NCBI GenBank assembly: GCA_964350605.1
Contig: CAYGKP010000085.1
Coordinates: 1 to 9,637, forward strand
From: CAYGKP01 sp964350605
GTDB lineage: Bacteria > Bacteroidota > Bacteroidia > Cytophagales > JAAEPT01
DNA: 9,637 nt
Direction: 5' to 3'
In this document: positions 1 to 6,830 of the stretch, piece after piece
How the letters are laid out: every line of letters starts with the position of its first letter
Numbering within the stretch: position 1 is the first letter of the stretch
Made by a program: the position numbers and the translations under genes
The notes under the pieces: generated by a model
Told to the model about the DNA's origin: nothing
The model's input: the letters and a program-made list of their open reading frames with translations, nothing else
The model's database searches: none

Positions 1-253
1 CGAGGGCAGGTGGCGCTACCGCTTCGAGCACCCCATTGGCCAAGGCTTCTTGACGGTTGCCAAGGGCTCGATTTCGATCAATGGGATTTCGTTAACGGTC
101 GTCGATTCGTCGCCCACCTCGTTTTCGGTGGCGATCATCCCCTACACCTTCGAACACACGGACTTGCAGCACGTGACCGTTGGCAGCCGCGTCAACTTGG
201 AGTTCGACATCGTGGGTAAGTACGTCGCCCGCCTGCTCGCCGAGCGGAGTTAG
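1..253 (+). CDS. ribE: Riboflavin synthase (alpha chain), C-terminal 83 residues
   Basis: Partial gene; its start lies before the window and the first whole codon begins at base 2. Riboflavin synthase dismutates two molecules of 6,7-dimethyl-8-ribityllumazine to riboflavin, the last step of vitamin B2 synthesis, in the cytoplasm. The visible part is most of the second lumazine-binding (beta-barrel) domain: a GSISINGISLTV stretch, then a FSVAIIPYTFEHT stretch and the closing VNLEFDIVGKYVARLL, all in the usual order for the family, followed by a short tail and TAG at 251-253. The stop overlaps the stop of the convergent PAP2 gene in the tetranucleotide TTAG. The family is recognised from conserved motifs. 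The symbol ribE is the common one in this phylum; ribC is used for the same enzyme elsewhere. Confidence 0.93.
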   Translation, partial: EGRWRYRFEHPIGQGFLTVAKGSISINGISLTVVDSSPTSFSVAIIPYTFEHTDLQHVTVGSRVNLEFDIVGKYVARLLAERS

Positions 254-819
254 TCTCTGCCCCAAAGGGGCTTGACGCGGGCCACATAACGGTTGTGGAG
301 CCACCCGAACAGCAGGGCGAAGGTTGACCCGATCAGGCCGCCGCACAGCACATCGAGCGGGTAGTGAACCCCTAGGTATACCCGCGAGAGGGCGACCCAC
401 GTGGCCCAAGCCAATAGGAGCCACCGCCAGCGACCCGTACCAATCACAATCAGGAAAACGGCCAGCCCGAAGGCATTCGCGGCATGGGACGACACGAAGC
501 CGTAGGTTCCCCCGCAGTTGTAGACGATGTCGACCAGTCCTTCCAGCGTGGGTTCGTGACAAGGCCTAAGCCGGGCGACGATGGGCTTGAGGAAGCCCGA
601 AGCCACTTGATCGCTCGCTGCAATGACACCCGCGACCAGCACGAGCGAGAGCCAGACTCGCCCCTTCAGTTGGCGAATCAGCAGGTAAACCAGAAAGGCA
701 TAGAAGGGAATCCAGATCAGCTTATTGGAACCCACCCACATGAAGCCATCCCAGAAGGGCGACCCGTGGCCGTTGAGGGCCAAAAAGACCTCGGTATCCC
801 AGCGAAGCAGTGTTTCCAT
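250..819 (-). CDS. PAP2-family membrane phosphatase
   Basis: A 189-residue integral membrane protein of the type-2 phosphatidic acid phosphatase (PAP2) superfamily. The three-part active site is complete: K78-x6-R85-P86; S110-S111-H112 (the PSGH position, here VSSHAANAFG); and S145-R146-x5-H152-x3-D156. H112 and H152 would be the catalytic histidines. About five hydrophobic segments are visible (near residues 34-50, 55-72, 108-127, 130-144 and 157-174), placing it in the inner membrane. Relatives remove phosphate from undecaprenyl pyrophosphate, phosphatidylglycerol phosphate or lipid A; the sequence alone does not say which substrate this one uses. The ATG at 817-819 lies 6 bases after the hemF stop, so the two genes are probably cotranscribed. 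Its TAA stop (250-252) overlaps the riboflavin synthase stop. Confidence 0.9.
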   Translation of the reverse strand: METLLRWDTEVFLALNGHGSPFWDGFMWVGSNKLIWIPFYAFLVYLLIRQLKGRVWLSLVLVAGVIAASDQVASGFLKPIVARLRPCHEPTLEGLVDIVYNCGGTYGFVSSHAANAFGLAVFLIVIGTGRWRWLLLAWATWVALSRVYLGVHYPLDVLCGGLIGSTFALLFGWLHNRYVARVKPLWGRD

Positions 820-825
820 TCAGAT

Positions 826-1734
826 TTAGGCGGGCACCGGATCCAGCCAGTTGACCCCCTTACGCAGCCAAGTTACCGTCTGCGCCTCCCGGCTCCCAGG
901 CTCGGGTTCGAGATTATACCCCCAAGTCGCCACGGGCGGCATGCTCATCAAGATCGATTCGGTGCGCCCGTCGGTATCGAGGCCAAACTTGGTGCCCTTG
1001 TCGTGGACCAGGTTGAATTCGACGTAGCGGCTGCGACGCTGGTTTTGCCACCCGATTTCTCGCTCGCCGTAGGGCAAGTCCTTGTTCCATTCAAGCAGTT
1101 GCAGGTAGGTGGGCCCAAAGAGCCGGCCCAGGTCGAGGGAATAGGCGAGGAGCGTTTCCTTATCCAGGGGCTCGCCGGGCTTGAGGTGGTCGTAGAAGAT
1201 GCCACCTACCCCGCGGGTTTCCTTTCGGTGCGAGAGGTAGAAGTAGTCGTCGGCCCAGTCCTTGAACTTGGGGTAGAAACTTGGGTCATACTGATCGCAC
1301 ACCCCTTGGAGCTGCTCGTGAAACCATTGGGCTTGCCTGAGGTCCACGTAGTGCGGGGTCAGATCGATGCCACCACCGAACCAGTAAAGGCCCGTCTCCA
1401 TCTCGAAGTAGCGGACGTTCATGTGGATGATCGGGCAGTAAGGATTGCGCGGATGCAATACGATCGAGACACCAGTCGCGAGGAACCCTACGCCTTCATC
1501 AAGCCCCAACTTGTCCGCGATCTTCTCAGGCAGTTGGCCGTGAACGCTTGAATAGCCGACACCGCCTTTCTGCACCACAAGACCATCGGTGATCACGCGG
1601 CTGCGTCCACCACCACCACCCGGGCGGTCCCATGAATCTTCCTGAAACTCGATGCCCATGCCGCCCGAGGTGAACGTCTGGCAGATGTGGTCTTGAAGTT
1701 GGGCGTAGGCCTGGGCAATTTCCTCCTTGGTCAT
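826..1734 (-). CDS. hemF: Oxygen-dependent coproporphyrinogen III oxidase
   Basis: A 302-residue HemF, the usual length. It oxidatively decarboxylates coproporphyrinogen III to protoporphyrinogen IX with O2 in haem synthesis, as a soluble dimer. Nearly every family block is present: RPGGGGGRSRV (37-47), LHPRNPYCPIIHMNVRYFE (93-111, with H104 at the place of the catalytic His known in E. coli HemF), WFGGGIDLTPHY (118-129), DDYFYLSHRKETRGVGG (162-178), SRYVEFNLVHDKGTKFGL (235-252) and ESILMSMPP (259-267). One oddity: the normally Asn-containing GGVN motif reads GGVG (57-60). I chose the ATG at 1734, which gives the family's usual start (MTKEEIAQ); an in-frame TTG at 1767 would add 11 polar residues. 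It lies 91 bases downstream of tamL and 6 bases upstream of the PAP2 gene. Confidence 0.97.
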   Translation of the reverse strand: MTKEEIAQAYAQLQDHICQTFTSGGMGIEFQEDSWDRPGGGGGRSRVITDGLVVQKGGVGYSSVHGQLPEKIADKLGLDEGVGFLATGVSIVLHPRNPYCPIIHMNVRYFEMETGLYWFGGGIDLTPHYVDLRQAQWFHEQLQGVCDQYDPSFYPKFKDWADDYFYLSHRKETRGVGGIFYDHLKPGEPLDKETLLAYSLDLGRLFGPTYLQLLEWNKDLPYGEREIGWQNQRRSRYVEFNLVHDKGTKFGLDTDGRTESILMSMPPVATWGYNLEPEPGSREAQTVTWLRKGVNWLDPVPA

Positions 1735-1825
1735 GTTGCTTGCGTCGTCGCTGGTTGTTTCAGGCAAGTTCGGGGGTGTTGTTTTCCAGATCCGTGACCC
1801 AGATCAGCCCAGGGCCAGACCTTTG

Positions 1826-4714
1826 TTAAAACGGATAGCCAATCCCGAAGTTCAGCACCCAGTTCTTGGGTTGGGCGGGGTTGACCAGACGTGCCTCCAA
1901 CGGTTCGGCCGGGTCCCACACTTTGGCACCCACATCGAAACGCAGGATGATGAACGAAAAGTCAAAGCGCAACCCGAGGCCCGTTCCTACCCCCAACTCG
2001 CCCAAGGCATTGGATGCTTTGAATTGCGAGCCAGGTCGGGCCACATCGGTATCAAAGGACCAGACGTTTCCTGCGTCGACGAACACCGCGCCGTGAATGA
2101 AGCTGAACAGCTTTTGGCGCAGCTCAATGGAGAGTTCGAGTAGAATCTCGCCGGGTTGCTCGAAGCTGTAATCGAACGTTCCGTCATTTTCGCGTGGTGG
2201 ACTGTAGGAACCAGGACCCAGACGGCGAGGCAGCCATGCACGCACGCTGTTGCTACCCCCAGCGAAGAAAAACTTCTCGTAGGGAAGGGTTGTCGAGGTG
2301 CCGATGGGCTTGGCGAGTCCGCCGTTGAAGCGAAACGCCAAAGTGGTCTGTTTGTTGAATGGAATGTAATAGCGGAAGTCGTGGCCAAAGCGAACGAAGC
2401 GATAAAAAGGCAGGCCGAAGAGTGAATCTTCGGGTTCGCCCAATACCGGGGCATAGAGATTCGGCAACGTGCCGCCCAATTCGGCGAAGAACTTTGAGAA
2501 GCGCGAGCTTTTTAGGTCGCGAAGCTGATCGAAGTTGTAGATCGTAGAAGCCGAAACCGAAGTAATGATCGATGGCTCAAACGATTGAATTAGGTTGTTG
2601 CCTTGAGCCGCTAGGTCGTTGAGGTATTGGTCGAACTCCGCAGTTTTGTCACGGGTGTTGATCAGCGAGAGGTTGATCGGCGAGACCTGCACACTTCGTA
2701 GGTCGTTGACCCGGAAGTCATAAAGCAAGTTGCCAGTCACGGCAGTCCGGCGAAACTCCGGTCGTTTGATGTCGGTTACCCCGACCGAGAGTCGTGTTTT
2801 GGGACCGTAGTCTGCCAGCTTGTAGCGCAATTTTTTACCAACCGGGAAAAGCAGCTTGGGGAAGATTAAGGTTCCACCCAGGGACAGTTCTTGCGTCAAT
2901 AGGACGTTGTTGGCATTGACCGCACTGGCTTGTCCCGAAGAAGAGTAGCGTCCAGTAATCTCCAGGATTTCAAAGCCTCGGAATAGTTTACGGTCCTTGA
3001 AGGATAGACTCAAAAAGGGACCGGGTATGCCCTGGCCGGATACCAGGTTGAGGTTGACTCCGGCTTCTGCAGTAATCTGATATTTAGGGAAAGAGCTGAT
3101 GGTCAAATAGGTATCCAAGTACCGATCGGTGGTATCGATGGGTTCAAACTGGATGTTGACGTATTTGAAAATGTCGAGCCCCCCAAGTAACCGTTGGGTG
3201 AGCATGACCTTCGAACGGTTGTAGGTTTCATTGGGGCGGATGCGCAACTGTGCATCCATCACTTTCTTCGAGTACTTGCCTATCCCGTAGAGGTAGTTAA
3301 TGCCGTTGTAGACGACCGTATCGCTGGTTTCGCTGCTTTCATCGGAGATGATCACGTACACGTTTCGATAGAGCCATCGGATGTGGATGCCGTTCTCGGT
3401 CTCGTTGCGAAGAATCGTGCACGCAATGTCAACTTGGTGCTCACCAACCGTCGTGTCCACCTCGAAAACCACATACTGGCGTTTGAAGTGATACATGCCA
3501 TAGTCCTGGTAGAGGCTGAACAAGCGGTCCCGTTCGGCACTCAGCGTTTCCTCGCTATAAATCTCACCAGACCACAGGAGGCGCTCAACGATGTTGTCGT
3601 CAATGACTCGTTGGTTGTTGCCAAGGTAATCGCCCGGAGACGCATCATAGGAGATGTTGCGGATTCGATACGCTTCGTTCTCATTGTAGCGATAGAGAAC
3701 CACAGTGCTTTTTCGCCGGGGCGTAAAGAAAAGGACCCCACCGATCTGTTGAATCGGGATCGCCTGGTAACTGGTCTCTGCCTGGAAATAGCCCTGCGAG
3801 GCCATGTGTAGGCGCATCTGTTCTGCACCGAGATAGGCTTCTGTGGAATCGTAGAAAACGGGCGGCTCGCCGATCACGCGCATGAACCAGTTTCCCTCTT
3901 GAATGGTCGTCTGGATTTTCTGGAGTTTTTCCTCTTTTTTTCGGCGCAGCTTGTCCTCTTTGTTTTCCTTCGCCTTGGCGATTTTCTTTTCGTACTTCTT
4001 CTCGATTTTTTGATATCGCGCTTGGAATACGCCCTTCTCTCGCTTTCGTAGGTATCCTTTCCGAAAGCCCAGGTAGAGCCGTAAGTAGGGGAGCGTGCCT
4101 CCGAACAAGAAGTTTCGGTTTGGCTTTTGGCGGAGGAACTGTTCTAGGTCACCCCCACTGAACCCCTCGCGACGTTTGATGGCCTGGTATTGGCTCTTCG
4201 CGTGGCGGATGTCCTGGCGAATGGGCCGATTTAGTTTGACTGAATCCAGAAGTGCTGCGGCCTCGGCAATTGATAGGCTGTCCGCGCCGCTTTGTTTGAG
4301 CGACTCAAGGGAGTCATTCAATGCCTCCACTCGTTTGGGTGATTCTTTGCGAGCCCGCTTGAGTGAATCCCATTCGGCTTTTTTCAGCCGCTTGAGTTCT
4401 CTCCAGCGGGCCTCTTCCGCCTCAACCTTGGCTTCAAGATCTTCAATCTCTCTTTGAAGCACAGCCATTTCCTCAGTCGATAGCGTGTCGGCCTTGCGCG
4501 CTTGCTTATACGCACTCTTGGCGTCGGCTACTTGTTCCTTGTAGCCATAACGAAGGATTTCCTGACGCTCAAGCAGGGTGCGGTTTGTGCCACAGTCTTT
4601 GCCAGGCTCGTTGCAGTACTTGTTGATCTTTTTTTGGAGGTTGCAGGAGCTAAGGCTCAGCACACAGCCAAGGGAGATCAACAAAGTAGAACGAAGGCGC
4701 GGGGCCCGAATCAT
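1826..4714 (-). CDS. tamL: TamL-type lipidated BamA/TamA outer-membrane protein
   Basis: A 962-residue BamA/TamA-superfamily protein. By homology it works with TamB in outer-membrane protein or lipid assembly. A lipoprotein signal (MIRAPRLRSTLLISL...) ends in lipobox LSSC with C24 as the lipidated residue; lipidation is the mark of Bacteroidota TamL as against proteobacterial TamA. Then come a long charged coiled-coil region (about 80-142), a KPN...LPYLRLYLG segment (197-214), a Lys/Glu-rich helix (232-272), two POTRA-like units (about 338-425 and 442-527) and a 16-strand-type barrel (about 543-962). The barrel has GSNSVRAW (820-827) at the place of the BamA VRG[FY] motif and ends in Phe. The start is the ATG at 4714; an upstream TTG-type start at 4768 would put a second hydrophobic stretch before the lipobox. 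It shares start-codon bases with the divergent trmH gene. tamB is not in the window. Confidence 0.92.
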   Translation of the reverse strand: MIRAPRLRSTLLISLGCVLSLSSCNLQKKINKYCNEPGKDCGTNRTLLERQEILRYGYKEQVADAKSAYKQARKADTLSTEEMAVLQREIEDLEAKVEAEEARWRELKRLKKAEWDSLKRARKESPKRVEALNDSLESLKQSGADSLSIAEAAALLDSVKLNRPIRQDIRHAKSQYQAIKRREGFSGGDLEQFLRQKPNRNFLFGGTLPYLRLYLGFRKGYLRKREKGVFQARYQKIEKKYEKKIAKAKENKEDKLRRKKEEKLQKIQTTIQEGNWFMRVIGEPPVFYDSTEAYLGAEQMRLHMASQGYFQAETSYQAIPIQQIGGVLFFTPRRKSTVVLYRYNENEAYRIRNISYDASPGDYLGNNQRVIDDNIVERLLWSGEIYSEETLSAERDRLFSLYQDYGMYHFKRQYVVFEVDTTVGEHQVDIACTILRNETENGIHIRWLYRNVYVIISDESSETSDTVVYNGINYLYGIGKYSKKVMDAQLRIRPNETYNRSKVMLTQRLLGGLDIFKYVNIQFEPIDTTDRYLDTYLTISSFPKYQITAEAGVNLNLVSGQGIPGPFLSLSFKDRKLFRGFEILEITGRYSSSGQASAVNANNVLLTQELSLGGTLIFPKLLFPVGKKLRYKLADYGPKTRLSVGVTDIKRPEFRRTAVTGNLLYDFRVNDLRSVQVSPINLSLINTRDKTAEFDQYLNDLAAQGNNLIQSFEPSIITSVSASTIYNFDQLRDLKSSRFSKFFAELGGTLPNLYAPVLGEPEDSLFGLPFYRFVRFGHDFRYYIPFNKQTTLAFRFNGGLAKPIGTSTTLPYEKFFFAGGSNSVRAWLPRRLGPGSYSPPRENDGTFDYSFEQPGEILLELSIELRQKLFSFIHGAVFVDAGNVWSFDTDVARPGSQFKASNALGELGVGTGLGLRFDFSFIILRFDVGAKVWDPAEPLEARLVNPAQPKNWVLNFGIGYPF
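4145..4585 (-). other. Coiled-coil insertion in TamL
   Basis: This part of tamL encodes about residues 44-190, between the lipidated cysteine and the KPN motif that opens the region conserved in the family. It is rich in Glu, Lys, Arg, Leu and Ala with heptad-like spacing (strongest at residues 80-142) and has no predicted enzyme motif. From memory, TamL proteins of Flavobacterium type have only about 40 residues here, so this looks like a lineage-specific spacer. The length difference was not checked by alignment. Confidence 0.55.
4643..4714 (-). other. Lipoprotein signal peptide of TamL
   Basis: The first 24 codons of tamL give a basic n-region (three Arg in the first eight residues), a hydrophobic core and the lipobox L-S-S-C with the cysteine at residue 24. 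This predicts cleavage by signal peptidase II and anchoring by N-terminal lipid. The residues after the cysteine (N, L, Q, K, K) do not match the acidic surface-export signal described for some Bacteroidota lipoproteins, so a periplasm-facing anchor is more likely. The localisation is an inference. Confidence 0.85.
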
Positions 4715-4715
4715 G
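4712..4715. promoter_or_regulatory. Overlapping divergent start codons (CATG)
   Basis: The palindrome CATG holds ATG for the TrmH gene on + (4713-4715) and ATG for tamL on - (4714-4712). The two start codons share two bases. Neither side shows a Shine-Dalgarno match at normal spacing, which fits Bacteroidota. If both starts are right, both promoters and 5' leaders lie inside the opposite coding region. A GTG at 4737 is a possible later start for the methyltransferase. Confidence 0.7.
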
Positions 4716-5456
4716 AGCGAGGGAAGCAAGCTAAGCGTGGCGAAGGCCAAGACCATCAGCCAACTCAAGGTTAAGAAATTCCGCGCCCTGCGCCAACGGT
4801 TCTTGGTCGAGGGGGGAAAACGAGTGCTGGAACTGGTCGAAAGCGGTTGGTCGATTGAAGATTTGGTCTGTACCCCACGCTTTTTGGCTGAGCACCCAGG
4901 CGTTCGTTGGCCGACTGAACCCTTGGTCGCGAGCGAAGATCAACTTTCTGCCTTGGGCACTTTGACAACCAACCGGGATGCCTTGGCTGTCGTCAAGATG
5001 CCAATACATACCGATGAATCGTTGCCCGAAGGCTGGATACTACTGCTTGATCGGGTGAGCGATCCAGGTAATTTAGGTGCGTTGCTTCGTGTGGCCGATT
5101 GGTATGGGGTGAAGGCTGTGGTGCTTTCGCCTGGTAGCGTGGAATGGACCAACCCGAAAGCCATCGCCGCTTCGATGGGCTCGTTTCTGCGAGTGAAGGT
5201 GGTGGAGGTAGATCTCGAAGGAGTTATTGCGCAGGACCCACGAACCGTCTATGCTGCTTTGCTGGAGGGAAACGAATTGGGAGCCGTTGAGCCACAATCT
5301 GAAGGCTTTCTGCTGATGGGCAGCGAGGCACATGGGATTTCGCCTGAATTACTTCTTGGAAAGGTCGAACATGTGACGATTCCCCGCCGCGGTGCGGCCG
5401 AGTCCCTGAATGTCGCGGTGGCGGCGGGCATCCTTTGCCAGGGATTGATTCGCTAG
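4713..5456 (+). CDS. TrmH/SpoU-family RNA 2'-O-methyltransferase
   Basis: A 247-residue SPOUT-class methyltransferase that by family uses S-adenosylmethionine to methylate the 2'-OH of a ribose in rRNA or tRNA. An N-terminal substrate-binding part (about 1-100, with FLVEGGKRVLEL at 30-41) precedes the knotted catalytic domain. Motif 1 is DRVSDPGNLGALLR (113-126, with N120 and R126), motif 2 is LLMGSEAHGIS (200-210; the usual GSEGxG has Ala in the second Gly place), and motif 3 is IPRRGAAESLNVAVA (223-237). The exact RNA target cannot be told from sequence; relatives act on 23S rRNA positions or on tRNA G18. I chose the ATG at 4713; a GTG at 4737 (residue 9, just before AKAKTIS) is a credible alternative. 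Divergent from tamL with shared start-codon bases and convergent on rnz with overlapping stops (CTAG, 5453-5456), it is probably transcribed alone. Confidence 0.92.
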   Translation: MSEGSKLSVAKAKTISQLKVKKFRALRQRFLVEGGKRVLELVESGWSIEDLVCTPRFLAEHPGVRWPTEPLVASEDQLSALGTLTTNRDALAVVKMPIHTDESLPEGWILLLDRVSDPGNLGALLRVADWYGVKAVVLSPGSVEWTNPKAIAASMGSFLRVKVVEVDLEGVIAQDPRTVYAALLEGNELGAVEPQSEGFLLMGSEAHGISPELLLGKVEHVTIPRRGAAESLNVAVAAGILCQGLIR

Positions 5457-6367
5457 GGGAGGTCGAACACCTCGTCCTCAATGGCGAGCGAGGTGTTGGG
5501 GAACACCGCCCGCGCTTCGTTAAGCAATTTGCTTAGGCTTTTGTAGCGGGTCGAGAAGTGGCCGATAATCAAATGCTTGGCCCCGGCAAGTTGTGCAAAC
5601 TCAGCCGCCTGCGCTGCGGTACTGTGAAAGGTTTCGTGGGCCCGCTGGGCGTGTTCTTCTGCGAAAGTGGCCTCGTGATACAGGAGATCGACTCCGGCGA
5701 GTGTGGGCGCCGATTCGGGCGTGAAGCGCGTATCCGAGCAGTAGGCATAGGAGAAGGAAGGCACTGGCTCGCCGACTTCATCGGCAGAAACGTACACCTC
5801 GCCGGTTTTGGTGACCAGGTCCCGACCTACGCTCAGTTGCTGCAATTCATCGGGGCGCAAGCCTTCGGGCAGGTGCTTTTTGAAAAGCTTGTAGCGTTGG
5901 GGTTGAAATCGGAAAAGGAAGCCTGTGCAGGGGATCCCATGACTGAGTGGAACGGACGAGACCACTACCCCTTCCGGTGTGCGGAGCAATTCGGTGGGAC
6001 CATCGGTTGTCGTTGCGACAAAATCGATGGGATAATGGAGTACGCTACCAGTAGCTTTCAGTTGCGCATCAAGCAGGTCCCAAAGCGGCGCAGGGCCGTA
6101 TAGCTGAAGTGCTTTCACGCGGCCCGTCAAGCTCATGCTCGAAAGCAGCCCGATCAGGCCGAAAAAGTGGTCCCCGTGTAAATGGGAAATGAAGATTGCG
6201 TCCAGCTTATGGAAGTTGATCCGGTGGCGGATCAGGGTCAACTGCGTGCCCTCACCACAATCAATCAAAAAACGGCTCTTTCCGACGGCCAAATACTGGG
6301 CAGACTGGTTGCGTCCGTGGGCCGGATAGGCCGAGGAGGAGCCAAGGATGTGAAGGCGTAGCGCCAC
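5453..6367 (-). CDS. rnz: Ribonuclease Z (tRNA 3' endonuclease)
   Basis: A 304-residue short-form RNase Z of the metallo-beta-lactamase fold, the usual length. It cuts precursor tRNAs just after the discriminator base to make the 3' end, in the cytoplasm. The zinc-binding set is complete: H62-x-H64-x-D66-H67 in SHLHGDHFFGL, H143, D212 in YCSDTRFTP, and H270 in IIGHFSTRY; H248 in the FHSTAAQAAEFA stretch is the usual catalytic-region His. The N-terminal LHILGSSSAYPAHGRNQSAQ segment and a substrate-binding arm region near 152-180 also fit. The start codon is GTG (6365-6367), 4 bases after the STAS stop; no ATG gives a better family match. Its TAG overlaps the methyltransferase stop. The 4-base spacing makes cotranscription with the STAS gene very likely. 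Confidence 0.96.
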   Translation of the reverse strand: MALRLHILGSSSAYPAHGRNQSAQYLAVGKSRFLIDCGEGTQLTLIRHRINFHKLDAIFISHLHGDHFFGLIGLLSSMSLTGRVKALQLYGPAPLWDLLDAQLKATGSVLHYPIDFVATTTDGPTELLRTPEGVVVSSVPLSHGIPCTGFLFRFQPQRYKLFKKHLPEGLRPDELQQLSVGRDLVTKTGEVYVSADEVGEPVPSFSYAYCSDTRFTPESAPTLAGVDLLYHEATFAEEHAQRAHETFHSTAAQAAEFAQLAGAKHLIIGHFSTRYKSLSKLLNEARAVFPNTSLAIEDEVFDLP

Positions 6368-6371
6368 GCGC

Positions 6372-6743
6372 TTACTCTCCGCGCAGGTCGCTCTCGATCT
6401 CGTTCATCGCCACCGCGTCGATCGCTTCTTCCACCGAGGGGAGAATGTTGAGGACCGCATCGAGGCGCGAGATCTTCAGCAGCTTGGTCACATGTTCGCT
6501 GGGTGCAGCGACAACGAGCATGCCGCGGCTGTTTTCGCAAAGTCGGTTGGCGACTAAAATGGCGCTCAGACCAGATGAATCCACGTATTTCACGGGGGAG
6601 AGGTCCAAAATCAGGTTGCGAACGCCGCCCGTGTTGAGCTTGACGAATTCGCTTTTTAGCTCGGGAGCCAGTACACTGTCCAGTTTCTCCTCGTCGAGAC
6701 GAACCAGGCTGTACTTCTCTTCTTTATCAATGGTGTATTTCAT
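6372..6743 (-). CDS. STAS-domain protein, anti-sigma factor antagonist-like
   Basis: A 123-residue protein made of one STAS domain, as in SpoIIAA/RsbV. The key phospho-acceptor motif DSSGLSAIL is at 55-63, with S57 matching the serine phosphorylated in SpoIIAA. Upstream is a beta-strand pattern (VRNLILDLSPVKYV, 41-54), and downstream an MLVVAAPSEHVTKLLKISRL segment (75-94), as expected. In Firmicutes such proteins bind anti-sigma kinases, releasing sigma factors. No kinase or phosphatase partner is encoded here, so the role in this organism is unknown; a scaffold or partner-switch role is an inference. I chose the ATG at 6743, which gives the usual MKYTIDKEEKY start; a TTG at 6767 would add 8 residues. 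It lies 4 bases before rnz and 87 bases after purC. Confidence 0.9.
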   Translation of the reverse strand: MKYTIDKEEKYSLVRLDEEKLDSVLAPELKSEFVKLNTGGVRNLILDLSPVKYVDSSGLSAILVANRLCENSRGMLVVAAPSEHVTKLLKISRLDAVLNILPSVEEAIDAVAMNEIESDLRGE

Positions 6744-6773
6744 AGCAATGGGGATCACTTGCGCCAAGCAGGT

Positions 6774-6798
6774 CTACGAAACTACGAAAAAGCCGTAG
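6774..6798. repeat. Tandem CTACGAAA with overlapping inverted repeat
   Basis: In the 87-base purC-STAS spacer the octamer CTACGAAA occurs twice head to tail (6774-6781 and 6782-6789). The second copy starts a small inverted repeat: CTACG (6782-6786), a 7-base loop, and CGTAG (6794-6798). On the coding (minus) strand the tandem reads TTTCGTAG twice and includes TAGTTTCG (6784-6777), one mismatch from the Bacteroidota -7 box TAnnTTTG. It could be a promoter or operator for the STAS-rnz pair, or chance. No matching -33 TTG is seen. Confidence 0.35.
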
Positions 6799-6830
6799 GT
6801 GCGAAAAGGTTTTATCCACTTGTGACCTTC

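Noticed and set aside
484..1551. A 355-codon open frame on the + strand, antisense to hemF and the PAP2 gene
   Set aside because: It lies wholly opposite two genes with complete catalytic motifs; its translation has no recognisable domain and the skewed composition typical of an antisense shadow in GC-rich DNA.
1735..1767. TTG start adding 11 residues to HemF
   Set aside because: The ATG at 1734 gives the normal family length and N-terminus; the extension is polar, low in complexity and TTG-initiated.
1786..1805. Direct repeat CCAGATC (two copies, 13 bases apart) in the tamL-hemF spacer
   Set aside because: It is short and unsupported by any promoter box or symmetry; it is likely chance.
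3194..3811. A 205-codon open frame on the + strand inside tamL
   Set aside because: It is antisense to the POTRA region of a well-supported gene, with no domain and no promoter or start context of its own.
5558..6103. A 181-codon open frame on the + strand inside rnz
   Set aside because: It is antisense to the conserved metal-binding core of RNase Z and its translation resembles no family.
6744..6767. TTG start adding 8 residues to the STAS protein
   Set aside because: The ATG at 6743 gives the usual MKYTI-type start of such STAS proteins.
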